NCBI GenBank assembly: GCA_963969345.1
Contig: OZ017768.1
Span: forward strand, 868,001 to 932,000
Length of the DNA: 64,000 bases
Direction of reading: 5' to 3'
Source of the DNA: Turbatrix aceti
Lineage: Eukaryota; Nematoda; Chromadorea; Rhabditida; Panagrolaimidae
Below, piece by piece: positions 22,300 through 32,018 of the stretch (positions are counted from its first letter, which is position 1; every line of letters begins with the position of its first letter). The notes beneath the pieces are model-generated. The model saw only the letters and a program-made list of their open reading frames with translations, had not been told where the DNA came from and did not search any database. Made by a program: the position numbers and the translations under genes.

Positions 22300-23514
22300 A
22301 TGATTTCAATTGTTCAAATTCTTGTCGTTTACAATTCTATTACGGTTATTATTCTTCAGGTAAGCTCGAATAATAAATAAAATTCTTTATTGCAATCAGA
22401 GTTTTAGCTTTTAATCATAAAACCAATTATTGCACTTTTCAAAATGCGCAGAAAAGTTCACATCAATTTCTGGATTATATTCTTTCTCATCCATCTCGGA
22501 CTCCAAGTCGGAAATATATTTATAATGATTTTGTGTGTCATGTATTTTGTATACGAAACCGATTATCGGGATCACGCTGTTTATCGTTTTCACGCTACCG
22601 AAGTTATTACTCGCTATGCTGGTTACTTGTACTCCAGTATCACCGTGCTGGTTATCGAACGGTTTATCGCTACTATTCGTTACAAAATCTACGAAAAGAA
22701 AACGTATTGGCCAATCATGGGTCCCGCTTTTATATTTATAGTTGGATATACTGCTTTTTATAACTAACCACTGAGTAATGGTGAAATAAATAAATAAATA
22801 AATAAATAAATACTGCTTTTTATGGCGAGGTTCTTGCTTGGAGGGATTGGCGCGTCATGGTGGCGCTTGGAATTGTTATTGTTTTGCACGTTATCAATTC
22901 AGTGGTTAGTTTTGAAAAAATTGTTTTATCATGATTGCAGTCAGCAAAAATTGTTAATTCTTTAAAAAAATGTATAGCTAGACGAAAATCATAACTTCAG
23001 TCATTTGTTGTAGGGAATACAGATTCTGCTCAGAATTAACAAAAAAATGCAGCAACTAACATTTGACTCAAAAATTATCCTCAGCCGTCGCTACCAAGTC
23101 AGTTTTTTTTTTTCAAAAACTTTTTTAACCCCCAAAAAAGTTGAATTTTAGATCTCAGAAAATGTTCGCACAATTTTCGTCTGCTCGCCTCTAATCATTG
23201 GCGGAAATACTGCACTTGGCGTTGGTACTGTAGCAACAACAATGCTTCGTTACTTCGGAAAGGAGCACAATCCCGTTCTTATACGTCATCTCTTCTACGC
23301 GGTATACACGACTTTAATGATCGTATCCTTTCTCATTACTGCTTTTATCCAATTATCGGCGTCGCAAACGCGCTCTTTATGTTGCTATCGATTGTTTGGA
23401 AAGAGTCTACAACACAGTACCACGCCTACACATTCGGCCTTTATGTTTCGCCATAAAATGAAAACTGGACACGAAGCTGATGCGTATTTCAAACAGCTTA
23501 AGCAAAATTGGTGA
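22300..23514 (+). pseudogene. Serpentine chemoreceptor H, disrupted by a 48-bp retroposon
   Basis: First of the four-exon subgroup H-J. Exons are 22300-22359 (20 codons), 22408-22904 (carrying the insertion), 23014-23097 (84 bp) and 23152-23514. A 48-bp insertion at 22762-22809 with a 14-bp target duplication introduces TAA directly after the FYN residues. Removing insertion plus one duplication makes exon 2 435 bp, the same as in I and J, and gives a 313-aa receptor. Motifs: MRRKVHINFW, ERFIATIRYKIYEKKTYWP, the RYQ exon, ISENVRTI, the Cys-containing tail SLCCYRLFGKSLQ, and final EADAYFKQLKQNW. Compared with A-G an extra intron splits TM1. No other defect seen. Confidence 0.85.
22762..22809 (+). 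mobile_element. Family-2 retroposon end inside receptor H
   Basis: 48 bp: it includes CTAACCACTGAGTAATGGTG and ends in an (AAAT)n tail. It is flanked by ATACTGCTTTTTAT at 22748-22761 and 22810-22823, a 14-bp target duplication. Variable long duplication, a simple-repeat 3' tail and severe 5' truncation point to target-primed insertion by LINE machinery. Confidence 0.88.
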
Positions 23515-24495
23515 AATTTGTAGTTGTTTTTTGAATAAAAAAATGTATTGTGAAAGTTCGTTGATTGAGATGCCGATGATAATTCCCAATGGAAATAATC
23601 AACATGAACGTATATCTTTGTTAGACAAAAACATGTTTTGGTGATTATTATTATACTTTTTATAAATAGGTTTTCAAAACGGTTTTTTGACACGTAATAG
23701 TAGTCAATTATTTTTTAATAAAAAAAATAACGAGCCAACTAGTTGGACAACTTAGGTTGATCGGCACTACCATTGTAAAAAATAACATTTTTGTTCGCAG
23801 GCAACAGTTTTTTTTGGTTCACAAATAAATCTGCAAAACTACATGCAATTGTTACTTGTAAACCCTTTCAATTATAATATGCGTTCTCTAGAATTCCTGA
23901 ACTGACTGAACCAGAAACTCTTCAACGATACTCCAAATCTGTTGTGGAGATGTTGTGTGTGTATTCGATTCTCATGCTGGCTGACCATCACACAGCAAAC
24001 ATGGGCTTTGACAGTGCGCTAAATCCGTATATTCTGGACTTTTTCATAATTGGAAGGCAATTAACTGGTTTTTATTCTCACGCCATTCACGATGGCGTGA
24101 GAATGTCGAAGAATGTAAATTGCATTTATTGAACATTATTTTTATTCAAATTGTTAGCGCAATATTTCGACTATTTCGACCACATTTTCAAGCGCACCCA
24201 GAGGCATTTCGACCATTTTTGAAAATTGTTAAAAATCACACATTTTTGAAGAGTTGAGATACAAAATCAATGAAACAAAGCCTTAAACTGGCTTAAAATG
24301 CTGAAATTGAGGATGGGCGAAAAGGTGTGTTCGAACGGCAAAATACATATTATTGACGGAAAACATGTTTGAACAAAAAAAATTTAGAAACACAATCTTT
24401 GCTTTGAGCGTTTTTTTATTTCGTGCAAAGAGCAACAAAAATGTTAATTCTGTGGCACTGAAAAGTTTTGAATGAAGCTTTTGAATGAAATTTAA
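23515..24495. other. Intergenic, possible coding relic near 23.9-24.1 kb
   Basis: A run of open frame from about 23895 to 24132 encodes IPELTEPETLQRYSKSVVEM followed by a soluble-looking stretch with LADHH and a stop. It reads more like decayed protein-coding sequence than random AT-rich DNA but I cannot name a family and see no flanking exons. The remainder is AT-rich. Confidence 0.35.
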
Positions 24496-26134
24496 CAGAC
24501 ACTCTGCGAGCCGATTTAGGATCGAGGACACATCATTTTGACACTTTCAAATGTTTTGAGTCAGAGTTGTAGGCCTTCGGGGGAAAGGTCCAAAGCCGCG
24601 ATATTTTATTTTATAAAATTCGGATTCACGAGATTCGGCTTCAGAAGTGTTTTTCATAAAAAATAGTGCCCTGTGCTACGTTGGTCATGAACAATTCTGG
24701 AAAAATTAATATAGGGGTTCCTGAGGACGGCGGATCCAATGACATACTCAGAATTTTTTTTCAGTTACGGTAATTATTGATTTTTTGATATCATACGTTT
24801 TCAAACCGCTATCATGTTCGGATCTCAAACTTAAGCGGTAATTCGATAAGCCTATCTTCTTCCCCGTTGTTTTTTGTATCGGAAAAAGCAAAACACAAAA
24901 AAAAATCGCGTGCCCAAGGTTGTCATAAATTTTAATTTATGCTCCAGACTCGACACCGAAGCCCTGCTCGCAACGTGCACGCATGATTTTGCGCTGCTGC
25001 AATCGCGTATTGACCGTTACTTTTTAGACGCATGCCTAACTTATTATAAAAATCGTTTTTGGAACCATTCAATAGGTGTGCCAAGGCGGGAAGGTGTACA
25101 GTAGTCTTTTTTCCAAGCTTTACCTGTAAAATGCCTGAAGCTATTAGTCATGAACATTTTGACAAAAATGACCTATTCTATCTTTTAGAGAATTCAATTC
25201 TCAATGGTGTATAAAATTTTCAGATTTTTACCTTTGTTTTTGGGTTCGGTACATTAATTTAAAAAACATACACCAAGTTTAACCTTCATTTTTCTGCCGA
25301 CGCTTCTCTTAAGAAATAAAAATCTCAAAATTAAAGTTAAATTTAGAACATGTTGGGCAAATTAAGCTACAGTATCCAAAAATAACGGTAAAAATCTGAA
25401 AATTTCATACTCCATAGAGAATTGAATTCTCTAAAAGATAGAATAGGTCATTTTCGTCAAAATGTTTATGGCTAATAGCCTCAGGCATTTTACAGGTGAA
25501 GCTTGGAAAAAAGACTACTGTGCACCTTCCCGCCTTGGCACACCTATTGAATGGTTCCAAAAACGGTTTTTGTAATAAGTTAGGCATGTGTCTAAAAAAT
25601 AAAGGTCAATACGCGATTGCAGCAGCGCAAAATCATGCGTGCACGTTGCGAGCAGGGCTTCGGTGTCGAGTCTGGAGCATAAATTAAAATTTATGACAAC
25701 CTTGGGCACGCGATTTTTTTTTGTGTTTTGCTTTTTCCGATACAAAAAACAACGGGGAAGAAGATAGGCTTATCGAATTACCGCTTAAGTTTGAGATCCG
25801 AACATGATAGCGGTTTGAAAACGTATGATATCAAAAAATCGATAATTACCGTAACTGAAAAAAAATTCTGAATATGTCATTGGATCCGCCGTTCTCAAAA
25901 ACCCCTATATAATTTTTTTCAGAATTGTTCATGACCAACGTAGCACGGGGCACTATTTTTTATGAAAAACACTTCTGAAGCCGAATCTCGTGAATCCGAA
26001 TTTTATAAAATAAAATATCGCGGCTTTGGACCTTTCCCCCGAAGGCCTACAACTCTGACTCAAAACATTTGAAAGTGTCAAAATGATGTGTCCTCCTCCC
26101 CGGCTTGGTCCTAAATCGGCTCGCAGAGTGTCTG
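24496..26134. mobile_element. Long fold-back element with TTAA target site
   Basis: 1639 bp. TTAA sits on both sides (24492-24495 and 26135-26138), and inverted termini begin CAGACACTCTGCGAGC. Each arm is about 740 bp and the arms are near-complementary (about 24496-25235 and 25380-26134), with a unique spacer of about 140 bp at the centre. Because of the palindrome, the same peptide-like frames appear on both strands near 24.9-25.1 and 25.5-25.7 kb; they are not genes. TTAA targets are typical of piggyBac and Kolobok transposons; without a transposase the assignment is inference. Related elements: 51483-52479 and a relic near 15.2 kb. Confidence 0.85.
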
Positions 26135-26138
26135 TTAA

Positions 26139-27462
26139 TATTTTTTGCAGAAACTGCGTTACAAGAAATACCATAATTTTCATCAGCAAATGTTAGTCAC
26201 AATCCTATAATGAGCGGTCAACAGCATAGTCCCGCTTTAAATTTTTTTTCATCAAGCAAAGAACAAAGCGCTGACGATCATTTGTGTCATTTAAAAAAAT
26301 TGAAAACCCTATGTACAGCTGTGTATGATTAAATGAATAAGAATATCAAGATTTTCTAGACAAGTAAAGTATTACCAAAGTATTATGATTAGACAAGTAA
26401 AGTATTTTTTGTGATATAAAGCTTTCTCGAAAGACAGTTTAGTTTCGTTTTCAGCTGTTGAGTTGACCTAATAACTGCACAACAAGGAGCGCAAATCTCT
26501 GGATGTGTGCTTGATGTTTTGGGCTGTTCACTCAAACGACCGCTTTTCGATCGTTGTGCCGCTTTTTGACCTGAATGCTGCACCAACTACCACAAGTACG
26601 CTTTACATGCTACCGCTCTCATTGTCTTGCGCATTGTAGTACAAAGTCTCGGTAATCACAATGATTTGTTATGACGCACTGACATATGACGCATATGACG
26701 CACTGATTTGTTATGACGCACTGAGTACGTTTACTTTTTTTTAAACCAGATACACCTTTGTGTCAACAGTTCTACCAGAAAGTGGGAACTTTGTTTATTT
26801 GCGCGCCAAAACACTAGGCAGTAGGACGCTTCCTAAAAATTCGTTTTTTTCTGATTTTTACTTATTTTACGTCACAAATGGTGCAATCAAGTTATTTTTA
26901 CTTTTAAAAGCAGTTTTGCTGTCTGCGCAATAATTGTAAGATTAATAATCATTTGAATAGCTTAAAAACGTAATTGTCGAAAATCACCTACGGTTGCTAT
27001 GTGCATTTGAGAACATTTCTTACCTATTCTTACCTCAAAGTGACCAATGAAATTGTCTGATGATAAATAAATATTGTCTGGGTTACCATTGTAATGAAGA
27101 ACGGTTAGCAAAACAGTCATTAATTGTCTGTGAATGTTTGTAGTAGTACGAAACTTTATTCTTGAATGAAAGTGGGTCAGGCACCATCAAATATTAATCC
27201 GTGCATTATACGTGTTCATTTTTTACTCTGCGCGTCAAAGTACCATAATAAATAGTTGGAAACTGCGTGACACATTGTCGTGTGTTTCACTTTTTTGTAT
27301 TGTTTTACTTTTAATGGGCTGCACGTATTCTTTGAACGATTTGGTTTGTTCAGGTAAACAAAAGAAAACTGTATTAAAGAGACAGGTGTTGTTGCTTTTC
27401 AAGAAAAGGTCATTCACTTCCGTGGCGGTCAATAAAAAAAATCTGTCTCACGTTCGTAGGGC
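26139..27462. other. Intergenic before receptor I
   Basis: A repeat block at about 26455-26600 matches 8165-8290 (shared words GAGTTGACCTAATA, TTTTCGATCGTTGTGC and TGCACCAACTA). A short direct repeat GATTTGTTATGACGCACTGA occurs at about 26662-26723. The last 400 bp resemble the upstream region of receptor J (see the promoter entries). Confidence 0.5.
27104..27343 (+). promoter_or_regulatory. Conserved upstream blocks of receptor I
   Basis: Two exact words are shared with the region upstream of receptor J: TTAGCAAAACAGTCAT (27104-27119 here, 30298-30313 there) and TATTCTTTGAACGATTTG (27326-27343 here, 30487-30504 there), the second about 120-130 bp before the ATG in both. They could be regulatory sites or simply undiverged duplicated sequence. 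Confidence 0.5.
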
Positions 27463-28687
27463 ATGAACTCGATTGTTGAAGGGCTCGCCATTTACAATAT
27501 TATTATGGCTGCTATATTCCAGGTTCGTTGTAATGATGGGGATGTTATTGGGTCGGTTCTAAAGTCCGATCGAAAGTCAACATGTGAAGTTATTTACATT
27601 GAATTTATAAAAATTTTAATACTAACAATGGTTTGAATTTTAGCTCCTGATCATAAAGCCAATCATTGCGCTCTTGAAAATGCGTCAAAAAGTTCACATC
27701 AATTTTTGGATCATATTCTGTCTTGTTCATGTTGGATTTCAAGTCGGAAATATATTTATAACAACGCTGTGCATCATGTATTTTACCTACGGAAACGACA
27801 TTCAAAATCATACAATGTATCGTATTCATGCGACCGAGGGCATGGTTCGCGTCGGACCTTTCATGTATTCAAGCATTACCGTACTGGTGATCGAACGATT
27901 TATTGCGACTATTTGTTACAAGACCTACGAAAAACGAACGTGTTGGCCCCTTTTGGGCCCTGCGTTCATATTTATTGTTGGATATACTGCTTTTTATGGT
28001 AGCGTTTTTTCATATACGGATTGGCGTGTCATGTTGGCGCTTGGAATTTTGATTGCTTTACATTTCATTAATTCTGTGGTAAGCCAAATAAATATTTTTC
28101 AAAGAAGTTTCTAATTTGGTCATTTAGTACAAGAAATTTAAATTAGCTGAAAATCTTTGAATCATTACAATTTATGATATTAATTTTACTTACAATTTTA
28201 GGTCATATACATTTTACTAAAAATTAACCGAAAAATGCAGCGACTAACATTTGACACAAAAATCATCCTTACTCGTCGTTACCAGGTTTGTCACTTTAGA
28301 ACTTTTTTAAACAATTCTTTACAGATTTCAGAAAACGTTCGTACAATTTTCATCTGTTCGCCACTCATTATCGGAACAAATGCGGCTCTCACTTTAGCTA
28401 CGATAGCAACGACGACTCTTCGGTACGTTGGCTACGAGCACGAGCCTTTGCTTATACGTCACTTTTATTACACGGTGTACTCAACCACAATGGTTATCAC
28501 CTTTATCATTATTTTTTTCATACAACTGCCAGCATCACGTACCCGTTCTTGTTGTTGTACTCGTATTTTTGGCAACAGTCTACAGTATACCAACGCACCT
28601 ATCCCTTCCGCGTTCATGCTTCATCATCAAATGCAAATTGAACATGAAGCGGACGTTTATTTTCAACAGTTTAGACAGAATTTGTGA
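27463..28687 (+). CDS. Serpentine chemoreceptor I (313 aa)
   Basis: Intact four-exon receptor: 27463-27522 (60 bp), 27644-28078 (435 bp), 28202-28285 (84 bp) and 28325-28687 (363 bp). Start MNSIVEGLAIYNII is the same as in J. Motifs: MRQKVHINFW, IERFIATICYKTYEKRTCWP after TM3, the loop exon ending RRYQ, ISENVRTIFI, then a long C-terminal tail with a Cys cluster (RSCCCTRIF) and final ADVYFQQFRQNL. The Cys cluster just after TM7 could be palmitoylated; that is inference. Exon sizes equal those of J, and the last exon is nearly the same as J, pointing to recent duplication or conversion. Probably functional chemosensory receptor. Confidence 0.88.
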
Positions 28688-30634
28688 CTCGTTGTATTTT
28701 AGAAAAAATCAAAAGTAACAATGGAATAGACACTGGATTTTATTGAAGTTTACAAAACTAAGTTTCGTCAATAGACAAAGCACAGTTGTTGCGTGTTTAA
28801 TTGTATTGACAGAAAAAAATTTGTAGTGGTTTTTGATTATGAACAGTAGTTAGGGTACATATTTTTTTGCATTTTGATACTTTTGTCTGGTAGCAAAGGA
28901 TAAATAAAGAAATTTCTTATTTTTAACATGCAGCGAGGTACGCTTGTATGCAAAGTTGCAAATTTGCGTAATGCGTTTAAAATTGTTTCTGGTATTCCAA
29001 AGTAAATAGGTTTTGACTGCAAATATTCGTGTCAAGAACATCAGGAACAAGATCAGCACTGTTGGTTTTGAAACATGTACGATGTTATTAGTTCTGGTAT
29101 ACTTATCGATACCACATATTTACCTAATTTCAAATCTTTTTGTTGTTTTTTTGCAGAATTGCGTTACACAAATTAACATAATTTTTGTATTATTTATATT
29201 TTTGATGATACAAAATAAAAAAACTTATTGTATGTCCGAGGCGGTAAATAAATTAAATCAAATGAAACAAAATAAAAAAAATGTGAGGCGTAATTTTGGG
29301 ATATTATCGCTTACTAAAAAATCTTATTGAGCGATAAACAAACTAAACCGTAGTATAATAGGAACGACAACATAATATATTTGCGTTTTTTATTTATATA
29401 TTTTTTTAAGTCAAAATCCTATTATAGAGAAACCAAAATATTTACAATCGTTAAATAGTCTTTATGAAATATTAAAAAAAATAAAACCCGGCGTGGCTTG
29501 GTATCAAAAATGTTATTAATTGTTTTGTCCGTGTAAAATTTGATTTTTTTTATTTTCAAAATTGCATGAGCTTCCTCAAACCTTTCTTTGTACAAAGTGC
29601 ATGATATTACAAAAATGTTTCCGGTCACGCGCTGCATTTTTTGACCGTTGTCATTGTCTTTCAAAGAGCTCAAAGTCTTGGTAGTAACACAATTTACCAA
29701 TTGGCACACAACAATTGTCTTTAACGTGTCTGAGAGAGCACACTCACTCACTCAGTCAGTTGTTTTGTTTGTAGTCACGTTTACCGGTAAATAGTACAAA
29801 ATTGATTGCGGGCCGTACATTTTATGTTAGCCAAATTTAAGCATTGAAATTATGAAAATAATTATTTTTACTCATTTATAAATATTTTTGCCTCTACGCA
29901 GGCAAATTATTTACAATAAGCTTAGTTACCATTTTAATGGCCTAAACACGTAACCAACGATGAGAAGTACCTCAGTCTAGTTGCTTCAGATCTTCGGAAA
30001 CGAAAGTAATGTTTTCCTGTCATTTCGTTTCCTTTTGTGTTGAGAGCATGGTTCTCTATGTTCCCGTGTAGCTTGTCACGGAAAACTGAAAACAAGGTTG
30101 TATCGCAGTACATTCTTGGTACATTTCTTACAAAACATGTATTGCGTGTGATATACAACTGTTTTCCCATATTTCTTTTCAAACAAACCTTACAACTTTT
30201 TTAATGTAAATCTGAAGCTATTTTCATCTCTTGAAAACTATCGGAACTGTCTCATGATAATGATTCTTATATTTTTTATCTATGTCATTAGAAACGATTA
30301 GCAAAACAGTCATAAGACAGCTTGTTCAAAGTACATAAAACCTTTATGATTGTTGTTGTAAGTTCATTCTTATTGCATCTACCTTCCCTCAAAGTAAATC
30401 TTCAGTTCAAAATCGTCAAATTCTGAAAAATTTACCCAATATTTGTCATTCAACTATTTACAGCATAAATTACTGTAATTTATTTATTCTTTGAACGATT
30501 TGCTGTTTTTTTGGTAAAGAAAACAATTATAAAGACGTTGCTTTTTCAGGAAACAGTTATACCTTTCGTGAAGGTCTAACTAAGAGATAAGTTTGTGAAC
30601 GGAGCCCAGAGACCAAACACCTCCAGTCGGACGC
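28688..30634. other. Intergenic between receptors I and J
   Basis: About 1.9 kb, AT-rich. Open frames of 105 codons at 29013-29330 (+, a hydrophobic run then a Lys-rich end) and 109 codons at 29422-29751 (-) show no family motifs or convincing codon use, and I do not call them. The last 350 bp share blocks with the upstream region of I. Confidence 0.4.
30298..30504 (+). promoter_or_regulatory. Conserved upstream blocks of receptor J
   Basis: Counterpart of 27104-27343: TTAGCAAAACAGTCAT at 30298-30313 and TATTCTTTGAACGATTTG at 30487-30504. TATAAAGAC at about 30528 could be a TATA-like element but this is weak. Confidence 0.45.
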
Positions 30635-32018
30635 ATGAACTCGATTGTTGAAGGACTCGCCATTTACAACATTATTATGGCTGTTATATTCCAGGTTTGT
30701 TTGCATAATGGCAAAGTTGTTGAAGTTCACAGGGCACCAGCAATAAAATACCTAACGCAAATTAGGTTTTTTTTTTTTTTTAGAATGCATATACATTTTT
30801 GTGTATTGCGTTCTAAAATGTTTTAAAATGTTTTATACAGTAAAACATAATTTTGGTGTAATAATTCTTTTTAAATTTAGCTTCTAATTATAAAACCCAT
30901 CATTGCCTTATTTAAAATGCGCCGAAAGGTTCACATCAATTTTTGGATAATTTTCTGCATAGTGCATTTTGGACTTCAAATAGGAAACATATTCATAACG
31001 ACGCTGTGCATCATGTTTTTTGCCTACGGAGACGACATTCAAAATCATCCTATCTATCGCATCCACGCGACCGAAATCATTGTTCGTGTCGGTACATTTA
31101 TGTACTCCAGTATAACTGTGCTGGTTATCGAGCGCGTCATTGCGACCCTTCGTTACAAAATCTATGAGAAGAGAACGTATTGGCCAATTATTGGTCCAGC
31201 CTTAGCATTTATCGTTGGATATACTCTATTTTTTGGAAGCGTTTTTGCGTATACAGATTGGCGTGTCATGTTGGCGCTTGGAGTGCTCATTATTTTGCAT
31301 GTCATCAATTCTGTGGTAAGTAATAAAAAATATTCTTTAAAATTTGGACAAAATTTGGTAATTCGGTCATTTTTATCAAAAATGGTAAGAAATAGTCAAG
31401 TCAAAATCAATGAATTTTGTTAACTAACAAAATTTGTGATAACACATAAATTTTAGAGTACAGTTTCAAATTCAGTAATTAAATTTGTTTAAAATTTTAT
31501 TTTGATTTTTTACCATTTAGGTCATACACATCTTGCTCAAAATTAACAGAAAAATGCAACGATTAACTTTCGACTCAAAAATCATTCTCACCCATCGTTA
31601 CCAAGTTTGTTTTTATATTTTTTTGTATTTTAAAATTAATAAGAAAAAATATTAGATCTCAGAAAACGTTCGTACAATTTTCATCTGTTCGCCACTCATT
31701 ATTGGAACAAATGCGGGTCTCATGTTAGCTACGATAGCGGCAACGACTGTTCGATACTGTGGCTACGGGCAGGAACCTTTGCTCATCCGTCATATTTTTT
31801 ATACAATGTACACAACCACGATGGTTATCACCTTTATTTTTATAATCTTTTTACAACTTCCGTCATCACGCACACGTTCTTGTTGTTGCACTCGTATTTT
31901 TGGCAACAGTTTACAGTATACCAACGCGCCTACGCCATCTGCGTTTATGCTTCATCACCAAATGCAAATTGAACATGAAGCGGACGTTTATTTTCAGCAA
32001 TTTAGACAGAATTTGTAA
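30635..32018 (+). CDS. Serpentine chemoreceptor J (313 aa)
   Basis: Intact four-exon receptor: 30635-30694, 30881-31315 (435 bp), 31521-31604 (84 bp) and 31656-32018 (363 bp). All junctions are phase 0. Exon 2 has MRRKVHINFW, then IERVIATLRYKIYEKRTYWP; V replaces the F of the usual ERF motif. Exon 4 starts ISENVRTIFICSPLIIGTNA and ends with the Cys cluster RSCCCTRIF and ADVYFQQFRQNL. From the Cys cluster to the stop the protein differs from I at only one or two positions, while the membrane-spanning region differs more. Probably functional; ligand unknown. Confidence 0.88.

Noticed and set aside
24874..25745. Matching open frames on opposite strands (peptide beginning MYRKKQNTKKN)
   Set aside because: Produced by the palindromic arms of the TTAA fold-back element; no domain.
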